From Microthyrium microscopicum (Eukaryota > Ascomycota > Dothideomycetes > Microthyriales > Microthyriaceae): a stretch of DNA of 64,000 nucleotides. Below the pieces are notes generated by a model. It searched no databases. It was given only the letters and a program-made list of their open reading frames with translations, and was not told the DNA's origin. The stretch covers positions 106,993-170,992 of the forward strand of contig MU004234.1 of NCBI GenBank assembly GCA_010405405.1, in the 5' to 3' direction. Of the stretch, positions 11,287-23,067 are shown piece after piece (position 1 is the stretch's first letter; each line of letters begins with the position of its first letter). The translations under genes and the position numbers were made by a program.

Positions 11287-12703
11287 GTCGAGGGCCTAAT
11301 AATACAATGATAAGATAGTTGTTGTTACGACAAGTAGAGTTATGCCATGTCTTATGTATGAAGAACAGGCTGACTCTGACTGACTGCGAAGTGAGAGCCA
11401 GATGCGGAAAGATCCTTGCAGAAATTCTTACGGCCGGCTCACAGGGCTCGGCCATGATGTTAAGCCGTCAGGCTACTTCAAATGTGAACTGTCGCAATGG
11501 TCGCATTTATGCACCGCTGATGCATGACTTCTGCAGGGTCTTCTTTACATGGTTTAACCTCATTGATGGTATTCTTTCTAGATCTGACCCCAGCAGCTAC
11601 CGGTACTTGGAAGTTGGAATTCGCTTGAGATCAACTCATAGTACAATCTATGGTCTTCTTCTCTGAATAATCGATTTCTCTCCGTCAACTTCAATTTCTC
11701 TGAAGATGTCAATCGATTACGTTTCCAAGAACTCGTCGATAATATCTCTTGATTCGAATGAGTCAATCGTGCAACCAAGACCATACAGTTGATATTGATT
11801 GACTCACTGAATCACGGCTAACCACAGAAATATACTACCATGTTCAAAATCTGATCTTCTTACATCTCTTAGTTCATAGAGTGCTGTTAATATTTAATTA
11901 TCAAGGTAAAGCCAAACAAAACATCGGTTAGTCCCTCTTACCGAAGGACTTCAAACACCATCAGCAAGACTGACATCAAAGTCAAGAAACACGAAGTTGA
12001 TCATCAACTTCAAGGATTCACTCCAGCACTGTCTTCCAATAGTTTAAATAAATGGAAGAAACCCAGATAATACATCTCGCATACACCATTATTCTACGAT
12101 TGTAACACAGGTCAAACCGCCTAACAGATCCTACAGCGTGACTGTTCGGCTTAATCTTCATCTTCTAAACAACTGCACGAGTGCGAGATATCCAGTCATA
12201 AATGTAAGCCAGGACTCACAGCCATATTATGCAAAATATATCAATTCCGACGGAGTTAGACCGTTGTATATGGCAAGGGTTTTTGACAAGCTCTTCACTG
12301 GTTTTCACAATTATGGAGGGTTCCAACCAATCGTATCTTCATGTGCTTGATGACTCCTATGTCCCGAGGACGGAGTGGGCAGCTTGTAAATGCACACCAC
12401 TGAAGTAGTTTGAGAGATGGCTCCGCAATGACTTCGAAGGGCGTTGAAGGATATGATGACAAGTTGGGAGTGGGGACATGAGATGTTCGTGTATGATATC
12501 AAGAGCGGAGGGCAATTACCAGCCAAGTTGATGGAGAGACAGGCGCTTGCGGAGGCGGTCTTTCCCGCTGGATGACACATACAGTAAAGGCCAGATGGAA
12601 GGAGGAATGAGCATGAAATTTAGGTTTTCCAAATGTCTACGATAGGTGGGATGCTATTCCGAGTCCAAGTTCAAGATGAGCCTCACCGAACGCTAAAATG
12701 CTT
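11287..12703. other. Intergenic, no supported gene
   Basis: Holds the presumed P450 promoter (next to 11286) and the 3' side of the BAR-SH3 gene. Short open frames of 60-119 codons on both strands show no family resemblance and no conserved splice pattern. Nothing further is supported. Confidence 0.6.
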
Positions 12704-14320
12704 CTAATTCAAACGCACGTAGTTGCCTATCGCGATGTTAGTCATACACCAAGAGTGTTGCGATTTTAGTCATACCTGGGAATTGCCCTTGCTTTCCATT
12801 GACCTTTCCTGTCCACCACTCGTTATCATTGTTGGTCTTGGTGAGGATTTCGATCACATCTCCTGCGCTGAAGCTGAGATCTCCATGAGCTTGTGCCTCG
12901 TAGTCGTATAGCGCAGTCACGGTTTCTGCTTTTGGCCCGGCTGCAAGTCTTGATGGCTTTGGTTTTGGAGGAGGAGGAGCAGCGCCTTTTGTCTTTGCAG
13001 CTGCCGCCAGAGCCATTTTGTTGTCTAAACCTGCGGTTGGAGGAGCAGACGTTGAAGTGGAAGCCGCAGCAGTGGATATATCACTGAGTGCTGGCTTCTC
13101 GCCCAGTGCCGGTTTCCCGCCCAGTACTGGTTTCTCCCCTAGCACTGGTTTGGCAGAATATGGTGGAGGAGGTGCTTCAGAACTTGAGTCGACTGTGTTT
13201 CTCCGAGCTCTACCGTAAATAGCGGCATACTTAGATTCCCCTGGTTTGGCGTTTTCTCCCTTCTTGACTCCGCCTTGAGTCTTCTTGAAGTTGGTGATGG
13301 ACAATGCTTGCGCAGTGTTCTTATTGTCTTCAGTGCGTTTGTCGAATCCTTCCTCAACGTCTATGCTGAAGTCGAAGTAGCCAATGTTTAGATTTTGCAT
13401 GCGCTCGTGCATTGTGTAGAAGATGTTGAGTTGCAGATAGTAGAGAGATGTGAATAGTGGTCGAATAAATTCTCTCTCGAGGTCGAAAAATTTGGGTAGT
13501 TCATCCTTGAGCAGCTCATTGAAATAATTGAAATCCTGGGTAGCTTGCTCAACATCGGCTTCTGCCTTGAAGATTGCTTTTTCATCTTTAATGGTCTTTT
13601 CCTTCTTGTCTTGCAATTTCTTGAGCGCTGTCCGGTGTCGATCGTAGTCGAGCTGTTTATGATCTCGTTTAACAGCTGTCTTTCGGATCTGTTTCATTAT
13701 TTCCAGCAGTTGATTGGCGGGGCCAATAATACGGGCATCGATTGTTTCTAGTTCTGGAGAGAGTGTTGCTTGAAGATCGCGCACAATCTCCTCGTACTGT
13801 TCACATGCTTGAATTCCTTCCGGATTTCCCTCGTCCTTGTATGAGTTCGGGTCTGACGGCCGTCCGGAAATCGGTTTGTATAGGTCGGCTAGAGCTTTGG
13901 AGAATTCAATCTGATGGCTCAACATCTCTGCGCCGGGATTAGACTTGCGCAGACCATATCGATGTGGTTATCTATGCTTACTGTTGATCGAGTCGGCGTA
14001 TCTTGAATTTGTTAGCGCAAGGTCGTTTCGAGCGATTTTCAGGCTCACTTTTTCGACTCTGTGTGTAGTTTCTTGGTTTCCTTCTCCAGTTCTTCAAAAC
14101 GCCGTTCAGCGTCTTCGTAGATTGGATCTTTTGTTATCTCTCCCTGCCATCCTTTGTCAGTTTGGGCGCGGATGGTCGCTGAGGAAGGCGATTGCATACC
14201 ATGCTGAACTTTTGTCGCACGGTTTGCGGAGTCTATCGGGAATTAGTACTCGAGCTACTCTGAATGAGCGCAGCGATCGCTTACCCGCACCAAGCTCCGT
14301 TGAAACCCCTTCCAGCTCAT
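12704..14320 (-). CDS. hob1: BAR and SH3 domain protein, Rvs167/Hob1 amphiphysin type
   Basis: Six exons (14320-14285, 14232-14200, 14143-14049, 14001-13982, 13927-12776, 12726-12704) close in frame to 452 aa. The N-terminus MSWKGFQRSL and the GEITKDPIYED and TKKLHTESKK segments are those of fungal Hob1/Rvs167 proteins. An N-BAR helical region covers about residues 5-250, a Pro-rich linker with repeats of KPVLGE type lies near 285-325, and an SH3 domain starts at ALYDYEAQ and ends FPGNYVRLN. The last exon is only 23 nt and supplies NYVRLN. The family bends membrane and binds actin-patch proteins during endocytosis. The first four exons are tiny (36, 33, 95 and 20 nt), so an automatic call would probably start at the internal Met of exon 5 and lose 62 residues. 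Confidence 0.92.
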
Positions 14321-15029
14321 GTTTACGGTTGTACAAGCAACTTGGCGGATTGCGCCGGAATATGAGAGAAGCTATTCGCAAGCGAATTTGAAGGAGTTGA
14401 AGAGCGTAGCGATGTAAAGGAATTGAGATAGTAGGATTTGGAACGATGCTAAAAAAGGATTATAGATCCAGGCAACCCTATTTGGAGTTGGTGATATAGG
14501 GCCAGGAGTGACGAGTACAGGAGGGCTTAGCGGGCGGGAAGGGATGATCAGATGGTGAAGTGGTCGTTGCGTCACAGTGAGCAATGGGGCAGTTTACCAG
14601 CAAACGGAGTCGCCTGTTGCTTTTGATCACTTTGGTAGAGAAGAGAGGTATAGAGCGATGTAGAGAGAAGTGCAGATATTAAGACGATAGAAGTATCATA
14701 CATGCTCCAGCTCGGGATATGAGGATGGCAGGAGGTACCCGACCGTACCTTCCCACAGTTCCTTCGTTCCTTCCATTCTTTCTCAAGCCCACCCAGACCC
14801 CTGCTTGGAGATGCATGTCGTCACACCCTGTTGCTAGCTCGGCTTTAACCTCTTACTAACTCGGCTTTAGCCTCACATGATCATTTATTTCCCAAATGCC
14901 AAGACTGACTAACCATTTACCTCCACCAAAAGTTGTGACCCGTCCATTGATTGATTGAGCCTTTTCGCCTCCAGGCCAAGGCATCACTTATCAGATCTCA
15001 AATCTGAACAACTACACACATCAACCATC
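14321..15029. promoter_or_regulatory. Divergent promoter region, hob1 and NFS1
   Basis: About 0.7 kb separates two start codons pointing away from each other. It contains pyrimidine-rich stretches (for example around 14750-14790) and no clear TATA box next to either start. No coding potential is seen. The bidirectional role is inferred from gene orientation. Confidence 0.5.
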
Positions 15030-16796
15030 ATGTCTAATATAGTTCGTCCAGCAGTGAGGCAGGTCCTACGGACTTGTTCAAGACCCTCAGCCGCCTCAAA
15101 ACTATCCAGAGCAACATGCGCCATACAATCGCGGCATGTGTCCCAAACCAAGCCCGCCAACGCCACCATCAATGTCGACTCTGTTATCAAGGCCGGCCAA
15201 AAGGACTTTGTCAAGAGGACGGGCACCAAGCTCGAGGATATGTCCTTGCCAGGCTCCGGAATATCCGCTGATGCTGCCATGAGTCCTTCTGCTGGTATGT
15301 TTGCGGCTATCATACGTCGGATATAGTCACTAATGATATTCATAGCCATTCTTGGTGAAGCCTCCATCATGGATGAAGGAAAACGTCCAATCTACCTCGA
15401 TATGCAAGCCACGACACCTGTAGACCCAAGAGTACTCGATGCGATGCTACCGTTCATGACTGGATCATATGGAAACCCCCACTCCAAGACACATGCATAC
15501 GGTTGGGAGACGGAGAAGGCTGTCGAAGAAGCAAGAGAGCACATCGCTAGGTTAATAGGCGCCGATGCCAAGGACATTATTTTCACAAGCGGAGCAACCG
15601 AGAGTAACAATATGAGCGTCAAGGGTGTCGCAAGATTCTTTGGCCGAGGTGGCAAGAAGAACCATATTATAACCTGTCAAACGGAACACAAATGCGTCTT
15701 GGATTCGGCAAGGCATCTTCAAGATGAAGGATTCGAGGTTACCTTTCTTCCCGTACAAACCAATGGACTTGTCGATATGCAAGAACTGGAAAAGGCAATC
15801 CGCCCTACAACATGTCTTGTCAGCATAATGACTGTCAACAACGAAATTGGAGTAGTACAGCCTGTCAATGAAATTGGAAAGCTTTGCAGAAGCAAGAAGG
15901 TGTTCTTCCACACTGATGCTGCACAAGCGGTTGGCAAGATTCCTATTGATGTCAACGAGATGACTGTTGATCTCATGTCAATATCTGGACACAAAATCTA
16001 CGGCCCCAAAGGCATCGGAGCTTGCTATGTTCGACGGCGACCGAGAGTCAGACTTGATCCAATCATTACTGGTGGTGGCCAAGAGAGAGGTTTAAGAAGT
16101 GGCACATTACCCGCCAACCTTGCCATTGGAATGGGTAAAGCGGCTCAAATATGTCTCGAGGAGATGGAGGTAAGCTCACCATTTTCTCTACGCGCCATTG
16201 TCCTTTTATGATTTTATTATGCTTTACATGCAAAATCGGCATAAGAAGGTAGCAGTGCGCAGGTTCTCCTGTTGTTATCCTTCGGTGTTGAAGAAAAGCA
16301 GGGGTTATGATTGTAATTGCTGTCATGAAGCTTTTTCTTTAGTTGGAGAGAATGATACTGACAAGCAATGTAGTACGACTCCAAGCGCATTGCTTATCTA
16401 TCGACAAAGCTATCTGAGGGCCTCCTCTCTATGGAGCATACACATCTCAATGGTGACCCCACCCGCCATTACCCCGGATGTGTTAACATTTCTTTCGCCT
16501 ACGTCGAAGGGGAGTCACTCCTGATGGCCTTGAAAGATATCGCCCTCTCTTCCGGTTCAGCATGCACGTCTGCATCATTGGAACCAAGCTATGTTCTTCG
16601 TGCCCTCGGCAACAGCGACGAGGATGCACATAGCAGTATTAGATTTGGAATTGGCAGATTCACCACAGAGGAAGAGATCGACTACGTGTTGAAGGCTGTT
16701 AGCGAGAGAGTTAACTTCTTGCGGGAGCTTAGTCCTCTGTGGGAGCTGGTACAGGAGGGGGTTGATTTAAACACGATTGAATGGTCGCAACATTAG
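15030..16796 (+). CDS. NFS1: Cysteine desulfurase, mitochondrial (NFS1/IscS)
   Basis: Exons 15030-15294, 15346-16169 and 16374-16796 give 503 aa. The N-terminus is rich in Arg/Ser/Ala and lacks acidic residues, as a mitochondrial presequence would be. The PLP-dependent aminotransferase class V fold begins near [14 protein letters not shown]. The PLP lysine is in [10 protein letters not shown] (about 305), and the mobile catalytic cysteine loop [15 protein letters not shown] has its Cys near 427. The enzyme takes sulfur from cysteine for Fe-S cluster assembly and tRNA thiolation with Isd11 and the Isu scaffold. The second intron is unusually long for this window (204 nt). The start at 15030 is preferred to the upstream in-frame context because it gives the normal presequence. 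Confidence 0.96.
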
Positions 16797-17277
16797 ACGA
16801 TTACCATGGAGAAGCGCAATGTTGTATTTGTATAACTATTATATGCGACACACGATCGCTAAGGATGGTCGTTTGGAGGCGTTGAAATCAAGATACCACT
16901 CTCTGTCGGTTTCCTGTGAAATCTTACACTGTACATAGTATTGAACGAATTGAAGCCATGACTTGAGACCAATTCACAAAGTACAGCTAAAAATAGACAA
17001 TGTTAGGACCAATATTCATCTTTGAGGCCGCCCAGAAATGGTTGTTGATGAACTGAGATTCTCGCGATGCATGCCCCACGACTCTTGGCTCCAAACTCAA
17101 CTTCGTCACCTAAGCTCCCAAGCTCTCAAGCTTTCCTACAAATTCACGGACCGCTAATTTTCACGGTTCCTTCCATCATGAATTACCGAAGCTTAATTTC
17201 ATAATTATTGCTCCTTGGCATAATCTCGCCGCCTTGGAGCTTACGATTCCTGCCTTCCGTCGCGAACCGTTGCGATC
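16797..17277. other. Intergenic, NFS1 3' end and VPS23 promoter
   Basis: No conserved coding frame is visible. The half next to 17278 should contain the VPS23 promoter. Confidence 0.5.
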
Positions 17278-19150
17278 ATGGCAGTCGTGCCAGGCAAGGT
17301 CCTCAGCTGGCTCTACGGAGTTCTTAGAAATGTATGCGACCACCATGAATAAGGTTGATGGAATGGGGACTGATGTGCTGATAGGAATACCAAGACCCCA
17401 ACCGAACCTACAACGATGTCGCGCGAACACTCTCCAACTATCCCTCCCTAACGCCTCGAACAGATGTATACAGTCAGTCTCACCAAAACCACCCTCCACC
17501 TCTACCTCTGAATCATATTGACATATCATCATAGCATTTGAAAACGGCTCCTCAGCGCTCCTCCTCCTCCTAAACGGCACAATCCCCGTCGAATTCCGCG
17601 GCCAAGTCTACAGATTCCCTGTCCAACTATGGATACCACAGAACTACCCAAGAGAAGGTCCGATCGCATATGTTGTTCCGGCTCAGGATATGGCGATACG
17701 GCCGGGACAACATGTTGCTGGAGATGGGCGGGTTTATCATCCCTACCTGGCTCAGTGGGGACGGTATTGGGATAAGAGCTCGCTATTCGACTTTGTGACG
17801 ATTTTGAGGGATGTTTTTGCGAAGGATCCGCCTGTTATGTCGAAACAGCAGGCTACTCAGCAAGCGTCCATACAGTCAGTGCCAATACAACCTGCGGCTG
17901 CGGCGGATGGACGTCCTCCGCCGGTTCCTCCGCCGCCGCAGGAGTATAGACAGTCGATACCACCAGGGCCTTCTACTTCGTCGCAGCGAGAGGACTCGGG
18001 TCCTCCTCCACCTCCACCGAAAGGGGGTGTTTATGGGAACGCACAGAATCCAGTATCTCCACCTCCGCAAATATCACAGCATGGGCCTCCTCCTATACCG
18101 CCATTACCACAAGAGTTCCGGGCTTCTAGTTCGGGGACACAGCGAGGCTGGCAGCCCACTGGTCCAGGGGCTCAAGCACATGGCTCTCATCAGCCAAACT
18201 ACAGAAGACAAAGCGTTGAGATTGGATCCTCTCATAATCTCCAACAACCACCCGGACATCCACAACCCCTACGATCACCACTTCAGCACGAATATCAAGG
18301 CCCAGTCAGCCCCATAGAACCAGATCCGCGTTACAGCCAATACCCACCCCAACAAGCAGGTCCTCCACCCCAACACCCAGGCCCCATACAGCCAAACCAA
18401 TACGCTCAAGTCGGTCCTCCACAAGGCCCAACGCAGGCCTACTATAACTCCCAGCCCCTCCACCCCCAAGAACAACCACAACAATCCTACCATCCACCAC
18501 CGCAGCCAAAACCACCACCAGTCGACCTCCTCACTTCACCTCTAGACGTCACCATCCCCTCTCAAACAGGCACTCTTTCTCCTCTTCCGGCACCTCCCAT
18601 ACCACCGAACCCCGAAAAGGATGCCCTCCTTCACGCCCTCTCCAGCGCCCTCGTTGCCCAATCCACACGAACTCTTGACGCAAATCTAACAGCAATAACC
18701 CCCCTCCTAGCCCAACAAGCCGCTCTCCGATCCGCCCACGCCACCCTCTCCGCCGAACTCCAACAACTCACCCAACTAGATGAAGTCCTCGCTGCAAACG
18801 AACACATCCTCCGGTCCGCCATGCGCGATGCCGAAAACGTGCGGCGCGAAGCATCCGGCAAGAGCGTTCCGGAAGTCGACGAGTTGTTAGTATGTCCGAG
18901 CGTCGTGGGCAGTCAGTTGTATACGCTTGTGGCTGATGTCAAAGGCATTGAGGAGGCGAGGATGGGTCTCACGAGAGCGTTGGATCGTGGACGTGTGGGA
19001 CTGGAGGTCTGGGCGAGACAGATGAGGGGGTTGGGGAGGGAGGAGTTCTTGAAAAAGGCGTTGGGGAGAAAGATTGCGAGGGGGATGGGGTTGGATGAGC
19101 GAAGGTGGGATGGGGTGAAGGAGTTTGGGTATATGGGACATCGAGGTTGA
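17278..19150 (+). CDS. VPS23: ESCRT-I subunit Vps23/Tsg101
   Basis: Exons 17278-17331, 17385-17472 and 17535-19150 give 585 aa. The N-terminal UEV domain (about residues 5-150) includes YNDVARTLSNYPSL and a VQLWIPQNYPREGPI core. A long Pro/Gln-rich linker (about 170-370) follows, with many PPxP and PPPP tracts. Then comes a helical core (about 390-490), and the C-terminal steadiness box has the run LVCPSVVGSQLY and ends near 575. In the family the UEV domain binds ubiquitin and PTAP-like motifs, and the C-terminal core assembles ESCRT-I with Vps28 and Vps37 on endosomes. The second donor is GTCAGT, matching the weak donor type used by the glucanase gene. Confidence 0.93.
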
Positions 19151-19483
19151 GATGTAGGTGAGGCTGGAATTGATGGCATATGCCTTTTTGCTTGTCAGGC
19201 TGAATTGGCGACACGAAGGGAGTAAGCTAATGTACGATCCAATGCATGCTGCGCCTCGTACTGTAGCTGGCATGGCCATTGGGTGCGGTAAGGCTGAATT
19301 GGAAGATCTTGCATGTAAGACAGCTCGAGCTTCCTGGTTCACTCCAGTAGATTCCTGCCCGCTCTCCCAACCGACGAAAATCCTTCGCTCAAAGTTGCTG
19401 TCCATAAACGTGTTTTATATCAACGCGATTTGTATCAACGCAACACCGCCAGCACACTGTCATTGAGCCATGAGCGCACGGCA
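19151..19483. other. Intergenic, presumed HET-gene promoter
   Basis: 333 bp with no supported gene. An in-frame Met codon at 19430 could extend the following protein by 18 residues, but the conserved N-terminal CTIC motif follows the Met at 19484. Confidence 0.5.
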
Positions 19484-21548
19484 ATGGTCTGCACAATCTG
19501 TAAAGACCTGGCACCGGAACCTTTTAGTAGACTAAATGTCAGCAATGTCCCATTCGACCAGCTCTCCTCCTCAATGCGGCAAGGCTGCTTGAGTTGTTCC
19601 ATCATCTACCGGGCCATCTTATCGTTTAACGATGCAAACGATATCAAATACGTCCATATCGACTCAGCCATGGAAAACGATAATACCATCAATACCCAAG
19701 CTCATTTCGGAGCACGTAGGATGCTAACGATCAATAAATCATGGTCATCTTTGGATCGCGTTCGCGGTGTAGAGCTATACACCACTGACAGTGCGTATTT
19801 CGGAACTCAAGCGAAGCCCACCTTGCGTATTGTATATTGACTTCGCTGATGCAAGGTGATTTGTAGCACGAGTTACCAGCCGTTGGCCAGCTATTACCAT
19901 GGCTTCGCATATCTCTGAGGATCCGTCATCGCGCAAATGTCTTGATCAAGCTCGAAGTTGGCTGAGTTATTGCAGAGATTACCATTCTTCAGCCAGTTGT
20001 GGAACAGCAAGTCCAAAACGACTACCGACCAGAGTTATTCGGACTGGTGTTAGCTCTACAACACTTTCATTACACGAAACAGCTCAAGGAGACCGTGGAA
20101 TATACGCCGCACTCAGCTATTGCTGGGGCAGTTCTAGGGCATTCACCACCACGATTAGCTCTCTTAGTAAAAGAAAAGCCGGCTTTGCCTTAGGAAACTT
20201 GCCTCGTACCATCCGGCATGCTGTTGAAGTAGCTCAAGCTCTATCGATACCATATCTTTGGGTAGACTCCTTGTGTATTATCCAGGATTCTCCAACCGAC
20301 TGGGATACTGAAGCTACGCGAATGTGTTCAGTCTACGAAAATGCCCTGGTCACATTCGCAGCTGTTGATTCTCCTGACAATCGAACGGGGATGTTTCTGA
20401 CATCAGAAAGCAGACTAACTAAGAAGCTAGACTTGAGAATGGCGGATGGAACGACCTCCAGCGTGCACGCCAGGATTTCGCGTGATCGGGAGAGGCTAGG
20501 GATCATACACTACAACCCATTCATCCAACGAGCCTCGAAGACGAATATACTCGAAACTCGAGGCTGGACTTTCCAAGAGCTAAGCTTATCAACCCGGATA
20601 CTTTGGTTCTCGTGCGATGAGCTTGCCTGGTCATGTCATGAGATAGGCGTATGCGAGTGTAAACCTGAGCCAATACCTCGTAGTCTCTGTTTGTCTGCTA
20701 ACCACAACGTGCATCCGAACAGGTTTCTTGCTTGTACCGACGACGACTCTACTAGCTGGATATTGGAATGGATGCAAATTGTTGACAAGTTTACATTAAG
20801 ACACTTATCCTTCCAAAAGGACCGCCTCCCAGCTCTGGCCGGACTAGCGGCAGCCTTCCAAACGCGTGTCAATGGATTATACTGTGGAGGGTTGTGGGGA
20901 TTGAATCTCCAGGCTCAATTGCTATGGTACTCTGACACTCAACCTTCTGCAATCGATGCAAGGCCTCCGATGGAGGTACCAGTTATCGACTATGCACCTT
21001 CCTGGTCATGGGCGTCCGTATCTGGCCATATCATGTACTATCCTGGTTCTCTAGATGATGGGCTGACTCAATGGTTGTGGAAGTTAACAGACTTGGACTT
21101 CAAACCGCGAGGAGCAAACCCTTACGGTGCAGGCTCCGGATCACTCTCCATAGAGGGATCGTTGGTTCCGTTTCGTTTTTCCTCCCGGTCAGCTTTTGAC
21201 GCAGCAGCATTTGAGCCTTATCTTAATTATCCTAAAGGCTATTTCGACGATGAAGTTTTCGGTACGGCGGAGGCCGACGTTACACTGGACCCACGACATG
21301 ACCATGAATCACTATGGCAAGAATTGAAAAATGAAAGGCTTTGGGTTTTAGTTGCTGCTGTTTCATTGTCAAAGCAAGAAGGCGAGGACGATTTCTACTA
21401 CCAAGGAATACTTATTAAACGTGTTGGCGGATCACAGACATACACACGAGTTGGATATGTGCTAACTCATCCAACGAGCGTGAAAGGCAATAAGAATTTC
21501 GTCACTCTAGAAGGTTTGTTTGAAAGACATTTAATTCGACTGATATAA
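19484..21548 (+). CDS. HET-domain (heterokaryon incompatibility) protein
   Basis: Exons 19484-19790 and 19867-21548 give 662 aa. The intron is placed by the GTGCGT donor and by continuity into RWPAI, a block usual in this family. A donor near 19825 is an alternative. An N-terminal Cys-rich start (MVCTICKDL, GCLSCSIIY) is followed by the HET domain at about residues 180-330. The domain contains ALSYCWGS, LPRTIRHAVEVAQAL, YLWVDSLCIIQD and RGWTFQELSLSTRILWF. A long variable C-terminus follows, with a PSWSWASVSG block typical of HET proteins. Family members trigger cell death on non-self recognition between fungal strains. The domain is TIR-like, but the allele partner cannot be told from sequence. 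Confidence 0.92.
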
Positions 21549-22099
21549 CTACCTGCCTCGGCAACAGTCTATCAGATAATCTACTGGAATAGCAAGATGA
21601 GCAAGATCGGTATCAGTCGTTCCAAGTCAGTACTTGTATATCTGTAGAAAGATATAGCTTAGGTATGTTTCCACTCGATCTGTTTAGTGTCGGATGCATT
21701 CGTGTTGCTAAATATAATCATCTGATAGATTAAAACATGCTGTCATGAACATCCGAGGGTCACTGCGGTATAGTAGACAACATATGACAGTGTAATATCG
21801 ATCCTCCAATAAGGTTCAATCAAGCCGGTGCCAATGCCTCTTTTTTATATTATATCGGGGCAGAGCTGGACATGATGTAATGTTTCCCGAGCCTGGTAAC
21901 CGGATTTCCGGTCTGCTGTCAAAACAACAAAGTATAAATAAGCTCCTGTGTTCGTTCTTTGCGACAACTGATCTAATCATACAAGCCCAATACATTTCCA
22001 ATCAGAGTAAGAGCACAATATCACAAACTAGAACCAGACCATCAAATCATCAGATCATCATACATCAGAGCAAGATCATTTCATCACAAAAACTCCACT
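21549..22099 (+). promoter_or_regulatory. Promoter region of the methyltransferase gene with TATA box
   Basis: A TATA-like element (AAGTATAAATAAG) lies near 21931-21943, about 160 bp before the start codon at 22100. An A/C-rich untranslated leader with CATCA words follows it. No gene is seen in the rest. Confidence 0.5.
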
Positions 22100-23067
22100 A
22101 TGGCAGACGTAGATCAGATATCACCGGTCTCAACACAACAAGAACTTACCAACCCACCACCATCACTTCAAAACTTCTACGACACCGATCTTCTAGAAGT
22201 TCCCCCAGAGGCTCAGAAACTCTTAGAAAGCTACAGCCATATCCCATCAGACGAAGTAATGCCTCACATCCTCAACATCCGCGATGAAGCACTCAAAAGC
22301 GTAAGCTACATTGCCTCCCATCACGGACCAAACTAACACATGTACAGTGTCCTTCCCACTCAATAGCAACCTACCGCTTCCTCGACCTCGCCCTCGCCCG
22401 CAGCGCCAACTATCCCGACATCCTCTCCCGCCTCCAACACGGGCACGCCCAATTCCTTGACCTGGGCTGCGGCCTGGGCTCCTCCCTCCGCCAATTAGTC
22501 CAAGACGGCGTCTCCTCAGAACACTTATACGGCGCAGACATCAACCCATCATACTTCCCCATCGGCTACGATCTCTACCGCGATGCCTTCAAATTCAACG
22601 CACTCTTCCTAGGCGCCGACCTCTTCGACCACAGCCCAGGAAGCGTTCTAAAGCAACTAGAGCACAAAGTCGATATAATCTGGACATCCAACGTCCTCGA
22701 CCTCTTCGGGCGACGACAACAAGTGGCCGCAATAGTATCTATGCTCAAACTACTCAAACCCGCGCCCGACACCATGCTAGCCGGCCACCTAATCGGCCAT
22801 GAGAAGGCGGGTGAGTATCCTGGGCCGGAAGGAGGAAAGGAGTTGGCAGTATATCGACATGATAAGCATAGTTTCAAGAAGATGTTCCATGAGGCGTGTG
22901 ATATTGTGGGCGAGAAGTGGGAGACGGAAGTTACTGTGGTGCCGTGGAAGGAGACGGTGAAGACGAATAGAAAGAGCGAGGGGATGGAGGGATTGAAGGA
23001 GGTGTGGTTTTTTGCGAGGAAGTTGTCGAGAGTTGATGGGGCGACGAGTCATAAGTTTGTATTTTAG
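22100..23067 (+). CDS. SAM-dependent methyltransferase, fungal secondary-metabolism type
   Basis: Exons 22100-22300 and 22348-23067 give 306 aa. The N-terminus contains PPEAQKLLESYSHIPSDEV, then HILNIRDEAL, a block shared with methyltransferases of fungal meroterpenoid and related clusters. Class I motif I is LDLGCGLG at about 103-110, followed by the acidic GADIN end of strand 2 and IIWTSNVLDLFG further on. It should transfer a methyl group from SAM to a small molecule; the acceptor is unknown. There is no synthase or transporter beside it: neighbours are a HET protein and a wall enzyme, so cluster membership is not supported. Confidence 0.88.

Noticed and set aside
17876-18518. Arg/Trp-rich minus-strand frames
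   Set aside because: Antisense of the Pro/Gln-rich linker of VPS23.
9543-23067. P450 plus methyltransferase as a biosynthetic gene cluster
   Set aside because: Housekeeping genes (hob1, NFS1, VPS23) and a HET gene lie between them and no synthase is present.
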